Source of the DNA: Bonia amplexicaulis
Taxonomy: Eukaryota; Streptophyta; Magnoliopsida; Poales; Poaceae
DNA: 64,000 bases
Assembly: GCA_036346245.1 (NCBI GenBank)
Contig: CM070766.1
Location: 3,718,501-3,782,500 of the forward strand
Direction: 5' to 3'
The first letter of the stretch is position 1. Each line of letters begins with the position of its first letter. The notes under the pieces were generated by a model that was not told the DNA's origin, did not search any database, and was given only the letters and a program-made list of their open reading frames with translations. Of the stretch, positions 11,561 to 23,351 are shown piece by piece. The translations under genes were made by a program, and so were the position numbers.

Positions 11561-12714
11561 TTAGAGTTTTTTATTTTTATCTTCAAGTGTCTTGTTAAGA
11601 GCTTCAATTCCATTAGTGAGCTTAGGGTAGTTTTCACATGATTTAGGTTTAGATTGATGAAGCATTTTAGCCAATTCTTTCAGTTTTTGCTCTCTAAACT
11701 CATAATGAGAACATGAATATTCAGGACTGAATTGAAGCAAGATTTTAGTGGCACTAGCAAGCTTTAGTTCAAGCAAGGCATATTTGGAGCAAGATGAAGC
11801 AATAGTATCTAAAACACCAACGCCTATGTCAACATGATAATTGCTAGACTTTAGTGTCACTAACTCATCCTTAGCATCTATGAGTTGGCTAACAATAGAG
11901 TAATGTGTAGTTTTAAGTTTACCCAACTTAGGATGTAAAGCAAGGCAAGAATCACAATTTTCATCATCATGAATTAAAGCTCCATGCTAAGCAAGTTCTT
12001 TCTACAAGCTTTCAATTACATAATCCTGGTTCTCAATTTTCTTGTACTTCTTCTCAAGTTTTCTACCACAGTAGATGATCACACGCTTTATATCCTCGAT
12101 ACAAGGGCATACCTCATCCAGATAGCTGAAGATGGAACCGTCATTGGATGTGTCCTCAGTGTTGCCCTCGGTGGTGTCCTCAATGCCATGAAGTACATGA
12201 TGGTGAAGTCTGGAAAATCCTTCTTCTTCTTGCCTCTCTGATCATTCTCGTCAACATCGGTTTCTGAGTCCATATTGCTTATGTTGACGGTCTCAAGAGC
12301 AGCAAGGACCCAGTTAATAGACTTGTGATAGTTGGGCTTCTTCTTCTTGTCATCATGAGCTCGAGATGACTTGTGATACTCCTCCTCCTTGTCCTTCAGT
12401 TTGGGGTAGTTTGCCCGAATATATTTTGGCTCACCACACTCAAAGTAGAAGAAGGGACCTTCTCTCCTCCTACTCCTCACATTATGATAGACTTTTGTGA
12501 ATTTAGCGGATAGGAGGGATAAAACTTCCTCCGGTAGCTTCTCAAGCTGCTCACCAATCAACTCATGTAAAGCAAACAAGAAAAATCCAGAAGAGCCAAG
12601 AACCAATGATCGAGAAAACCCATTCTTTACGGGGTCAATCACAAGAGCCATCGACTTTGTCTTTGGGAGATGAGAGATGAAGTGAATTTCATACGCCTTC
12701 AACCTTGAGCTCAC
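11561..12714 (-). pseudogene. Ty1/copia gag remnant
   Basis: Two minus-strand open stretches. 12714-12088 contains a helix-rich gag segment (LIGEQLEKLPEEVLSLLSAK) and a broken zinc knuckle: FECGEPKYIRANYPK replaces the normal C-x2-C-G-x2-x-H-I-R-x-N-C pattern, with a Cys and the His both substituted by Tyr. A basic and acidic linker (SRAHDDKKKK, SETDVDEND) follows. 11926-11561 continues the coiled-coil spacer of copia gag (KLKTTHYSIVSQLIDAKDEL). No protease, integrase or RT follows to the left, so this is an isolated fragment. Confidence 0.65.
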
Positions 12715-13360
12715 TCATGATTGTGTTGTCATTGATTGATGTAATTTTTATCCCCAAACATTCACATCTAGGGCACCAAGCACTTAGCTTGCATACTTAG
12801 ACTTAGAATAAGTCAAGCCAAATGCACGCAGATTGCTGAGAATCTTATTGTAATATTAAAAAGAGTACAATAACTGTTAGTGTTATGACAATAAATTGTA
12901 TGTTTGTTTCTACATGAGCTCCCAACCGCACAAGCAGGCGAATACTAAGAGGTATTGCCTGCAGTTGATCCAACCACTATCACCACCACCAGCATGGGCA
13001 TGGTGATTATGATGTTGTAGTAGTAATATATATGATAAGACACAATAATTTTAATACAATTATAACAGTAACAAGTTTTTTATGCAAGTTGTCGTTTTGC
13101 TCGCCAATGCTAAGAAGACCAAGAAGGGGAAGAGGATGACTAGAGTTCCTAGCAAAGCTAGTCTCCCCATTCAAGTGTTGTGCCACATAACTATCTGTGC
13201 CAATTGATATGGCTATCAAAACTAGGGAGCTCATACTAAATGACCAGAGCCTAAAGGGGTAAGATTTTTGCTTTTGTTTTCTCCAATATGAGTGTGTTTG
13301 TTTCTATTCATCATTTGCACCGTGATGTGAGTTACCTTTGGTTTTTTCTTTCAACAACAG
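12715..13360. other. No gene recognised
   Basis: AT-rich sequence. A 75-codon minus-strand ORF at 13007-13234 has no recognisable motif. The 3' edge (about 13330-13360) serves as an intron-like lead-in, with a CAACAACAG acceptor, to the Ulp1-like remnant. Confidence 0.5.
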
Positions 13361-14328
13361 TGAAGTCTTGGTGCAGTTCGGCGATGTTGTGCTCTTTGCC
13401 ATCGATGGTGATATCGTAGCCTCATTCAACAATGGTCAGATGACTGAAGACATATTTGTGCCTTTCTTCATCAACTGCATGTACCACAATGACGTTAAGC
13501 TAAGGCTGGAGAGTGTGGGCTATAGGAATTTTCTCTACTGGGAACTCTCGGTAAGTATTTTTAGGCAGTAAACTCTCTGTGTGTTGATAGTAATTGTTAG
13601 ATATACATGTAGTAAATATTAGCTAAATGGTTGTCAATTTGTATTTTGTAGAGGCTACTAAATGTTGAGGAGTTCTTTAAAAATGAAGAGTACAACAACG
13701 CGCTCACCGTGAGTATTTTGGAAGCTCAACTCAACAAGGTGGACACTAAGGTAGTAAAATTGGTGAGTTATAGTACTTTTATATTATGCAAGTAGTAAAT
13801 TTTGTCCTCACATCGTTATCAACCCCTTTTGTTCGATTGTCAGGTCTTCCTCCCCTTGCTTCACATGCATAAACAATGTGCACAAGCACATTGACATGCT
13901 AGACTCAAACAACTATGTTCAAAAATGCACTAACCATAATGAACATCATCGTGTAGTTGGCAACAAGGTAGTTGCATGTTTAAATAACGGCTTCCATGTC
14001 GTGACCAGTAGAAAGTTCTCAAAGTTTGTGAATTGGAGAAGGCCGCTATTCACCATGCCAAGATAGGTTCTCCCGAATGATTATGCCTTCTTCAGCATGA
14101 AGTTCCTAGAATTTTATGATGACGAATGATAGAAGATCCAAACGCCATAGAATCGGTAAGCAGTAATTTCTTCTATTATATGCAATATATTGTTTTGTAA
14201 CATGTAGTAATTTAGGGTTATGATGTATTTTTTGTATGCAGGAGAAGGGCAATGTATATAGGGCAGATCTAGTATTCTACATGCTATTCTGGAGAACCTT
14301 AGGACTCATTGGATTAGAATTATATGTT
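13361..14328 (+). pseudogene. Ulp1/SENP-like (C48) protease gene remnant with introns, catalytically dead
   Basis: Exons with good splice sites: 13361-13550 (ends before GTAAGT; encodes SEVLVQFGDVVLFAIDGDIV), 13652-13762 (RLLNVEEFFKNEEYNNALTV), about 13844-14155, and 14242-14328 (KGNVYRADLVFYMLFWRTLG). The third exon starts VFLPLLHMH and later, after a frameshift, reads INNVHKHIDMLDSNNY; these resemble the His and Asp regions of Ulp1 C48 peptidases, with the Trp after the catalytic His deleted. The Q-x-x-x-D-C-G block reads NDYAFFSMKFLEF, so the catalytic Cys is Tyr. Such genes are often found inside grass MULE or CACTA transposons. Family assignment is inferred from motif pattern. Confidence 0.5.
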
Positions 14329-14418
14329 GTGAGTTCCTTTCTATACATTATGTCAAGTAATTTGTTACATGAATGATAGTAAAACTATGCACACAACATG
14401 GTAGAATTACCTATGGTT

Positions 14419-14500
14419 AACAATAAATTTACTTGTGGGCGACAGTAAATTTACTTGCTACTGGCAGTAAACTTACTTATGACTAGTAGTAAAATAAGTC
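14419..14500. repeat. Short tandem repeat, ~22-bp unit
   Basis: Three to four imperfect copies of a unit built on CAGTAAATTTACTTG (AACAATAAATTTACTTG, GACAGTAAATTTACTTG, GGCAGTAAACTTACTTA, TAGTAAAATAAG). The core TAAATTTA is itself palindromic. Confidence 0.6.
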
Positions 14501-15249
14501 ATGACTGCTACCACCTCCTCTGTCACCGCCAATGTCGTACACCTCCTTCATCCCCACCAACAACCGTGCTCAACCAGGCCATTGTGCTCAATGTGCCATC
14601 GTTAGTGTTGGGCTAAGCGTGCCTATGCTAGCCTAGCACAGTCCATCCCCTCTCCGTGCCATGCTTGGGGCATACAACAAGCACGTGGGCGGGCATGGCA
14701 TGACACGATTACTTATTCGTGCCAGGCAATCAATGTCTAAATAGGCCATGCCCTTTCTAGGCCTGTGTTGGGCCATGCTAGGCATCCCATTTAGCTAGGT
14801 ATATAGGCAAGCAACAACCACTGCCACACAAACCCTAAACATGCATGCAACGGGAGATAGGAAGGGCAAGCCACTACTTGTTGCCACTAGATGAAGCCAT
14901 CATCGTGGTATCCTACACTCCACACTAAAGTGGTCGCCAGGATCTCCTCGTCCACCACCTCATGCTCGTGCCATCGCTGTGGTCTCCTCCACCGCTCAGA
15001 GCCCAAGCCACCACTAGTTTTTTCTTGCTACAGTTTTGATTTATTCTGTGTTTATTTCTGATTGATGGTGTTCTTTTGTTCACTTGGATCTCATATTGTA
15101 TTTTCTTTCAGTTGTTGTTGTATTACAACTTGCATAGGTGGGCACCCGATGGGCGATGAGCATAGGCTAACATTCTTGCCCGTCGCGGGTGACGGGCATG
15201 CCCACAGGTGAAATAATGGCTGGTGGGCATGGGTACGGATGACCACTAC

Positions 15250-16524
15250 CAGGGCGGTCCCAACATAATTCAAGAGTATTCAGCTGAATACCCAACATTT
15301 TTGGCAAAAAATCTACCATATGCAAGGTGTAATACATATGTATACTAGTAGTTTGGCCAAATTTGTCTTGTTCATATCCAGTTAGCCTAAATTGGTGCCA
15401 GATCCTTTTGGCTCATTTCTCTCTCCTAGACCCAAATTGGGGCTAGACACTGGGCCTAGGCCCATTGTTGTGATTCACACGACACATGGTAGAAACTCTA
15501 GGTCTCACTCAATCTCTCCTCTCACTCATGTCTCTCTTCTCTAACTTTCTCAGTTTGGCGGCGAGGAGGCTTCTGGTGTTCTGGACTCTAGACTTCTAGA
15601 GGCAGAATTCAGGAGGCTATGTAGGAGTAGCCGTCTCACAAGTCGCAAGTCATCTCGCCATCGTCTCTCACCGGCATGGCGTAAACGTGCAAGTTTGTCC
15701 TCCCCGACCTGGTGATCCCCATGGCGACATGGCCCCATATCCCTAATCTGGTAATCCCTCCATCTCCTTCTCATCCCCTGGCGATCTCTGATTTGAAGCA
15801 ACATTATGTGTCTAAATAAAGACATGAATTGTATTTTGCTTAAAGAAGTGAGGCATCTATAATGATTCTAAAGTTTTTGCATAGTAGTTGATTATATTCT
15901 GATGACTGATATATCAACTATTAGAAACTATACGAGTGTTGTCAAGTCTTTCTTGTAGCTTGATGTGTTGGATACTTGGATGATTTGATCTCCTTTTGTG
16001 TATGGATGTTCGATCCATATTTTGTTTAGCAAATTAGGTAGTATTGCTTAAGTTGCTCAGCTAAAAACTGTTCAATAAGGTATGTTCATTATAAAAACAC
16101 TTTTGAACTTTTGCTTGTGGAACACAAAAATCTGACAAAGAGAATTGTCTTTTGACTTGATTAAAGTATCATGTTGTGATTGTACAACTCTATTGTAGAA
16201 TTATTCAGACTTGAACTTTGACTCAGGTTAATAGTTCCTAGAAAGAGTTTATCTCTAATTCCAGCCATCATGGTTTAAACTATTAGCCTTTGAGTTCTGT
16301 TCTTCACTCATTGTTAAAGTTGCTTCCTTTTGTGTGCTTGCCTACATGACATTATATCTCGCTTCCAAGACATTATTTTGTAATTATTTTATATTATTTG
16401 AAATGTTATCTCTAGTATGAACAATTGTACTTTAATTTTTGCTATTGTGAATCTTTATATTTTCTATTGAATAATATTTTTGTAACTTTGAATACCCACC
16501 ATGAAATTCCTGAGTACACCACTG
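15250..16524. mobile_element. hAT-type DNA transposon, non-autonomous, 1275 bp
   Basis: The element runs from CAGGGCGGTCC to GTACACCACTG and is flanked by a perfect 8-bp duplication, ACCACTAC, at 15242-15249 and 16525-16532. CAG...CTG ends with an 8-bp TSD are the hAT signature. The terminal repeats are short and imperfect, with a shared subterminal GGGTATTCA motif in inverted orientation. Removing the insert restores a continuous sequence (GGATGACCACTACCCATGCC). The inside has only short ORFs (for example 15550-15825), and no transposase or BED-finger motif is seen. Confidence 0.75.
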
Positions 16525-16790
16525 ACCACTACCCATGCCTAATTGCCATCCCTATACAAGTCCATGTGATTGAGCTGTGAATCTGGGCATTTGAAAAGGA
16601 AGACTTGGTACCAACTACCAAGCCGTCCTGTAGTATATCCGAAAAATTATCAGCTGATAGTTGTCCATCTGAACACAAAATTAAACATTTTAAAACTCCC
16701 ACAAGTCCTCCATTAATTAGTTTGCATGGTTAACAAAGGAGAACAAACAACAAAGTGTAATCACTGTAACATGCATGTAGTTGTCACTCC

Positions 16791-16873
16791 AGAAGAAGAA
16801 GAAGAAGAAGAAGAAGAAGAAGAAGAAGAAGAAGAAGAAGAAGAAGAAGAAGAAGAAGAAGAAGAAGAAGAAA
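16791..16873. repeat. (GAA)n microsatellite, about 27 repeats
   Basis: Uninterrupted GAA triplets over about 83 bases. The poly-Glu and poly-Ser ORFs that cross it on the two strands are consequences of the repeat. Confidence 0.97.
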
Positions 16874-17376
16874 CATGTAATTGCCAAAATGCATCAGCAA
16901 AAGTTAGCCTCATGGATTTGATTATTTTTTTACGCGAAGAGCACACAGTTAGCATAAATCCGCAATCAACATCAGTATATATAATTGAACATATCAACGT
17001 CATTTCATAGTGACGGATGACAATTTCGTTGAATTTGCGTTTTTCCATATTACAGGAATGAACACGGAGAGGTATCAAATATTGGGGAAAGAAAGGGGAA
17101 AAAGCAGCTTCCAAAGATTAACAAAACTTCCAATTCAGATCCAGAACTGAGGTTTGTCCATCCGATTTAATTTCCTTAAATCTTCCAGTGAATTAGGCGC
17201 AGCAGCAAGGCCGAGCTTGTTGTTGGCCTAGTCGGCAGCTCCACCACCGGCGAGGCATGGACAGCTGGAAATCGGAAACGGAGATGACAGGCAAACGCAT
17301 TAGCTGATTAAACTTACTAAACAGAGCAAGTTCAAACGGCCTGGCACCAAATCATTTGGTGATATGCTAACTGGAT

Positions 17377-18014
17377 TTACCATTTGGCCAAGAAGCTCTG
17401 TTGGTTGCCCCGATCAGGGACCGGCTGTTGTGGTTGCTGCTTTTCAAGGTTCGCCGGGCGGCCGACGAAGTAATCTTATTCCAAGAAACAGAAAGAAGTT
17501 GTTCAACAAAATTTGAACAAAATCATGTCGGAAAGTATACATGTTCACAGCCTTGTGTTCACTCAATAGGAGAAGATTAAGCATGTATGTACTTACCACC
17601 AGGAGTTTGTGTGTTCACTGCCTTCTGTTCATCGACGCCCTGCGGTTCTTTCTCCTTCGGTTCCGCATAGTTCATCGGACGGCCAACGAAGTAGCCTACA
17701 CAGACCAAAAACAAGTTTATTTGGCAAAAATTACAGGCAAGGTACGTAGAACCGAGGCAAGAAAATCTTGGTTTGAGAAATGCGTCGATCGTCTCCCATT
17801 CAGAAAAGTTTTTTTTCTTTTGTTTTGGGGAATCGAATTATCTCATGCTAGCGCGAATTCATCTTTCACAGAGGCGGACAGATGAGTTGGCCAGTCTCTC
17901 AGAGAGAGAGCAAAGGAAACTAGCAGAGAAGGGGAACAGCAGCTAGCTAGATATGGCTGACTGATAGAGCAACACTGTATACGTACCAGGAATATCACCC
18001 TGATCGTCGTTCAT
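17377..18014 (-). CDS. Small protein (74 aa) with two YFVGRP motifs, three exons
   Basis: Exons on the minus strand are 18014-17987, 17695-17597 and 17474-17377. They total 225 nt, exactly 75 codons, with donors GTACGT and GTAAGT and AG acceptors. The ATG at 18012-18014 opens MNDDQGDIPG; the protein ends SFLAKW. The exon 1/2 and 2/3 junctions each split a codon leading into a near-identical block: G-Y-F-V-G-R-P-M-N and D-Y-F-V-G-R-P-A-N. The remainder is polar (EKEPQG, QQPQQPVPD). No signal peptide, membrane segment or Cys is present. A TATA box lies 92 bp upstream. I do not recognise a named function; it looks like a small, hydrophilic, possibly disordered plant protein. Precise frame conservation across three exons argues for a real gene. 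Confidence 0.7.
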
Positions 18015-18105
18015 GGCGGATCGATGGATCTCCTCCGGGATCCGGCAGGTCAGCTGCCTCTTCTACTCTCCCGGCGAGACGACTACGAGACGACGACCTG
18101 ACGCG

Positions 18106-18112
18106 TTTTATA
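18106..18112 (-). promoter_or_regulatory. TATA box for the 74-aa protein gene
   Basis: The minus strand reads GTTATAAAACGCG, about 92 bp upstream of the ATG at 18014, a normal plant TATA-to-ATG distance. The sequence between is GC-rich with a CT-rich leader. Confidence 0.55.
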
Positions 18113-18574
18113 ACGCGAAAATGGCAACAGGTCTCCGCCTCCGTCGGTTGGTTGAGAGGAGCCAAGAGAACGAAGGTGCTTTCACCAGGCTGGCAAGTAA
18201 CACACAGAGAGTATATTAACTGTACGGCCCAGGACTCTTTAAGTCCAGTAGCAAGTCTACGATGGACAGCTCTTCTTCTCTTGCAAATGTGGGATGGCAC
18301 CGTGGTGGACACAGCTGCAGCTTGGATAATTGTATTGTTTGTGGTCGTTGGTTTTTAGTTGTCACTAATAGTTTTTATTTGTATTTTTTGATACGATAGA
18401 GATTTTAGAAGGCGGTTTTTGCAAAAAACGAGGCGTCAATCTGAGAGGGACCGCACGTAAAAAGGGGACCCGTGTACTTCCGAAACGACATAAACAATTT
18501 TGAGCTCAAAAAGCTATTTAGAGAACAGAAGCCACTTGGAAAAGCCATCCTATTTGTTTTAGATTCGAGAGAAG

Positions 18575-18728
18575 TAGTGGCGTAGCTAGGTCTTGAAAAC
18601 TGTAGGATCAACTATTATAAAATCTTTAGGGTTTTATAAACTTATGAGTAAATATTAGTACTAATTAAATATTTTTGTAAAAATCTGTGGGGTCAGTTGA
18701 CCCCATAAAAAAAGGTTAGCTACGAAAA
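18575..18728. mobile_element. Degenerate MITE-like element
   Basis: The left end reads GGCGTAGCTAGG and the right end, inverted, CGTAGCTAACC. Near the right end GGGGTCAGTTGACCCC is a perfect 16-bp palindrome. The layout resembles common short grass DNA elements with GGCGTAGC-type ends. No clear TSD was identified. Confidence 0.35.
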
Positions 18729-20377
18729 TACTAAAAAGAACAGGTGTCTTAGTCCCTTCTCTCTCTATATATGTATATATATTTCCTTTCCTGTTCTGCC
18801 TGTGTGATTACTGATTAGCCACTGTTAGTTACTCCAGATTTGAGGTTGAGGCTGTGTCTAGCTCCGATCTTTTTATGACAAGACTTGACGCCAAGCTGTC
18901 AGTGGCTGCTTGGATCATGTGGATTATAAATTGAATTTCAGAAAACAGATTTTTACTCAGATTTTTTAGAAAAACAAGTTTTCAGTTGTTTTACTGTTAA
19001 GATGAGTTTATAGATTACTTTGTTTGGATCACGTCAACAAAAACGAGTTTTAACTAATACCGTGTGTGAGCATCTCGTATATGTATTTGAAATCATGTTT
19101 GATGATCCAACAAGTCATGTATATGACACAGAGCTTGTTCTTTAACAGCTTTTAAAAATGATTTTGATTTTTGCTATAATACCTTACTTTTAAATGAAGT
19201 ATTTTTCTTAAGATGGAATCTACAAATTAATTATAATATATATTAAAAGCTCAACATCTGTATTAACTAAAATCGCAAGCAAGTATCTCTCTCCGTAATC
19301 TCTATCATAAATACAATTAAAATTCAAAATTTTCAGACAAAAACTATAAACTACAGTCTTATCAAACAGCCCACAATATTTTGACGCACCATGCAACGTC
19401 GTTACTTTTAAGACGCGCGTGCAGCCGGAACGATCGTCAGGTACTCTTCTTACCTCTAATTTAATATGAAAAACCAGACGATTTTTTTTGTTGAATTTTG
19501 TTTATGCAACACCTAGATAATGTAGATATTTCGCGACATAAATTTGCTTCGACCCGTCCCGGTCAATAAGGGATCCAACTTTCTATTTTCTTTTCCTTTT
19601 GCTTTTGCGGTCAATAGAAAATGTTGAACAATGGCGATCGATTCCTAGTCCCCACTGTCTACTATCAATAATCACAAAGTTCGTGGAAGTTTTGGAGGTA
19701 GTCCAAACTCCCAAGCGACTGCGTCAAAAGCTCTAGAAAACTCAGGTTGAGGATCAAGGAAGCTTCGCAAGACGCTTCAGATCCAGAGGAAATTGTATTG
19801 GATGCATCACTTCTATTTTATTTTCTTTTTTGTATTTGCGAGGAGGATGCATCTTTTCTTGACAAAGACGCTTTTTGATAAATGCTTTATTTTCGCACGA
19901 GACCACATGATAAAATCCCTTATTTACATCGTTAAGGATGTAAAGGGGCGGGCGGGCTGGCCCATTACCTGGCCCATGGCCCGTGGGGAAAGTGAGGGTA
20001 AAGGGTTGGCCCGACCCTCTATCACGTGGTAACAGGGCCGGACCGTGAGATGCTTCTGGATCGGCCTGTTACTGGCAGTGGCTAATAAGCATGGTTGCAG
20101 TGGGATCAGGGAGATGGGCTAAAGAAGATGCCCATTGTGTGCATAAGATGGACCTGTGAGATGCCCCGTTACAGGCATAAGATAGAGTCTGTTTTCCTTT
20201 TAAAAAAAGATAATCTGTTTCAGTGCTAAAAACAAAACTAAACATTTGACTACAGGGTACACAACAACTCTGAGAAATTCAGATAATCAGATGCCCTAAA
20301 ACTAAATATCTGACTACAGACTACAAACACCAAGCCAACACTAGCAATCATCATCCTTTACAAATACCAAATAAGCA
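18729..20377. other. No gene recognised
   Basis: AT-rich intergenic sequence with scattered short ORFs and no protein motif. A local block at 19945-20170 is GC-rich with repeated GGCCC and GATGCC words, possibly old repeat debris. Confidence 0.5.
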
Positions 20378-20495
20378 TCACAGTGATCTACACAATTTAT
20401 GAAGACCCAGCAAATCAGTTGAAGATTTGGATGGCTTGTTTTCGTAACTGCCGTTAGCGCAAACCTCACTCTCTGAAAATTCAGCAAAAGAGCTC
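20378..20495 (-). pseudogene. Possible orphan terminal exon
   Basis: The minus strand has a strong acceptor (a long T-rich tract then TTTTCAG) at 20496, followed by a 118-nt open exon, phase 1, encoding 38 residues ending HKLCRSL and TGA at 20378-20380. Composition is polar (SFAEFSESEVCANGSYENK). No matching upstream exon is seen before 21050, so if real it is a gene fragment. I do not recognise the protein. Confidence 0.3.
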
Positions 20496-21349
20496 CTGAA
20501 AAGAAAAAAAATAGCTTGTGACCAAATTTACTGGTACTTCAAGTAATCATCTACTAGTACATGAAGTAGGCATTTCCACTGTACTGTCAAATTTACTGTC
20601 ATCCATGTTTATACTAAAACGACAACAGAGCCTCAAACAAAAACGGAAAGTAAATTAGGCAAACAGTAGTGTAAGTCTCAGAGAGTACTTGTAACATCTT
20701 ATCAGTTGTTGTACAGAAAAAATGTAAAACCCACTTAAGTCCCAAAAGTAGAAAATAAGGAGAGGTCAGAGCGTGAGAAACTGTGAATACTATATTGAAA
20801 CTATTAACTGTCTATGGGCAAAACATCAAGTAAAAAGTCAGTAATCTACATAATGCTTAGAATAGTTTGGTCCTTAAGTTTTCTTAGTGCAGATTAGGCT
20901 TCTTAACCACTACCTCCACTTATGCTTACGCTAAGATGTATTATTTTACAGTGGTAAGGAAAAGAAACAAACAAAACAGTATTTTGAAACAGACAACTGA
21001 AACACCTCTGAAAAATTCAAAGCAAATTTGAATTTTCATTTATTTGCTTGAATTTGAGTTTTTGCCAAATTGGGAAATCTTTCTCTTTTGCGCTTTCCTC
21101 ATTTGGTCCCCGCCTTCTCCTTGTGCCGCCGACTGAGTTGGCCGCTCCCCACCTCAACTCACCTCCCCCATTCACACCGTGCCCTCCTCACTGTGTCACC
21201 AGCTCGCCCGAGCATTCAATTCCCACCCTACAACTGCTGGTGTCACTTGCCTCGTCTCGTGCGCACGCCCCTGACCGGTTACTCCAACCGCAATCCCTCA
21301 CGTCTCCCGGCCGACGTGTGCACCCATTGTACCCACTTCCGTCAGCAAG

Positions 21350-23261
21350 CAAGAACTTAGCTAGAGGCCGTGGTACTTCACACCAGAGGGCAGCACCACC
21401 TCGCCTGCAACTTTCCCTTGCTGAGAGTGCCCGTCGCCTTCTCACCCTTCCACGCGCCGACGTCGCCCAAGCCAGGCCATTGCTTCCCCACCTCTCCCCA
21501 CCTTTAAAGCTCGATTGGCTTCATAGAGAACTTCGCCCTACTGTCATCTGTGCATCAGAACCACCCAATCGAACTCCACCTCACCACTGCCCCTCCGCCA
21601 ACCTCCCCTGAGCCCGGTGAGCCCTAAACCTAATCTTCTTCCGTTATGATTAAAACTCAATTGCATTCACCTAAAATATCCTCTCGATATCCCGAACACG
21701 CTGGTGAACTCTTTTGAGCAACAACATTTCCCTAGAGCTTCACCGACGAAAGCTATTGTTGGCTAGAACACCCTCTCCGTGGACAACCTAAATCAAGCAC
21801 CCTCAGTCAAAACCGCCACTGTTTCAATACACCTTCTTCCTCGTAGATGGGCAAAATTTCTCCTAACTTTGCGAAGAACTACCAGAAAACCCTAGCATTG
21901 CTATGAAACTTGAAACCTTCTCTCCTACCGCCAGTCACCATCACCCATCTCCCCACCTCCTAAAACCCTAAAATGGAGCTGTCATGTTGGGGTAAAGCCA
22001 ATTGTGCCATCCTCAACTGCCTGGAAACACCGCTAGTGTCAATTCATGGAGGTTGTTGCACCCCTGTTTTGTGCTGGAGAGAGGAAAGCCAGAGGTTGAA
22101 GAAGACGGCGTGGCTGCATCCTGGCCACCCACATGGCGAGTATCGGGCACTCATGTGCACCCATGCTGATATATGCACATGCCTCGATTTAAGATGTGTG
22201 CATATGAGTTGGCCCGATCTTTCATCGTAGGAGAAATCCGATAATTTGAGTTACGACGTTGACGAAGGGGAGGCTAACCACGATCCGATTGTGACCAGCA
22301 ACCTCGCAATCGCTACACCGCTTCTCGATTGGTTACCAACCGTGTCAAACACAATTGGCCTGTTCACGAAGAACGGCTCTAGCAAATCCAAGAGAGGACG
22401 CAAGAGCAACAGTGGAAAAATTTCACTCGAAGATGAAATATTGATGAGATCCAATTGTTTTACAGTAGCTAGTAGCCATCATGCAAACAAGAATCAAGTC
22501 CCCCCTTAGTAGAAACATCAGGGGTGTTTATTCTAGGAACAACCCTCCTAGTTAGATGTGAAAATTCTTGAGAAAAGACTTGAAGATAAGCCAGCCCAAA
22601 GATCATCCAACAGCCTGTTCGCGTATCATTTCGTCTTCTGTGTAGCCCTTATTAAAACAGTCATAACTCTTTATTGGGAAGTTTAAATGACAAGCCGTTT
22701 GTTAGAGGTGACGGTAAACTTAATTATCTTTCCATCCATATGTATTATGCATGCTAAAACATTACAGGTTGGCCTTCACGATGCTAGGAATTCCAATAAT
22801 CTGTTCGCGCATCCTTTTGTCTTCTGTGCAGTCCCTACTAAAATAGTCATAACTCCTTATTGGGAAGTCGCAACGATGAGCCGTTTGTTGGAGGTGATAG
22901 TAGACTTAATTATCTTTCCATACATATGTATTATGCATGTTGAAACATTATAGGTTGGCCTTCATGACACTGAGAATTGGAGATATTTGTCAGCAATCAA
23001 TGAACTCAGCCACTTATAATCAGAGCCGGGCCTTGGCCAAATCTTGATCAACAACTTCTACGAAAATTCCTTCACATGTAGTAACAAGTAAACAATATTT
23101 ATTAGGTAATATCATTTGTTCTGTAATTAAATAACTAATTTGCCTAAGAAACAAATTCACCTGTTGTCCAAGGCGACGTGCACGCGCTCGTGTTATTCAC
23201 CTGTTAAACAAATATTCCCCACGTTTCGCCTCCCGGTTGCGCGATTACCTCCAGTCCCTCC
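21350..23261. repeat. Duplicated unit, copy 1 (left part)
   Basis: Over about 1.9 kb this matches 38120-40020 in direct orientation, with scattered substitutions and small indels. The copy is interrupted at 23262 by an LTR-retrotransposon nest and resumes at 36651. Both copies keep ORF-like stretches: 21973-22230 (MELSCW, then EESQRLKKTAWLHPGHP) and 22246-22509 (DPIVTSNLAI, LLDWLPTVSNTIGLFTKNGS), the latter without an ATG start. They may be gene fragments carried in a transposon, but I recognise no family. Confidence 0.9.
22615..22960. repeat. Internal ~186-bp tandem duplication in copy 1
   Basis: The block from CTGTTCGCG at 22615 recurs at 22801 and runs through ATGTATTATGCATG and GGTTGGCCTTCA in both halves. 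The reading frame crossing it therefore repeats (SRLLEV then NLIIFP, and SRLLEV then DLIIFP). The same two-unit structure is in copy 2, so it predates the larger duplication. Confidence 0.85.
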
Positions 23262-23351
23262 TGTTAGATAAATCATGTAATCTATCTTGTTATCTTGGAA
23301 CTACCTTGATATTCACCGACTTGAGAAGCACCGGTTGTTAGTTGTTAAGAT
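23262..23351 (+). repeat. 5' LTR fragment of element A
   Basis: Matches the first ~85 bases of the 3' LTR at 36409 (TAGATAAATCATGTAATC through AAGCACCGGTTGTTAG) and stops abruptly where element B sequence begins. Confidence 0.85.

Noticed and set aside
16726..17114. Poly-Glu and poly-Ser ORFs on opposite strands
   Set aside because: Created by the (GAA)n repeat; flanking residues have no motif.
21048..21611. 187-codon Pro/Leu-rich ORF
   Set aside because: Crosses the boundary of the duplicated unit at 21350 and is not kept in copy 2; composition bias only.
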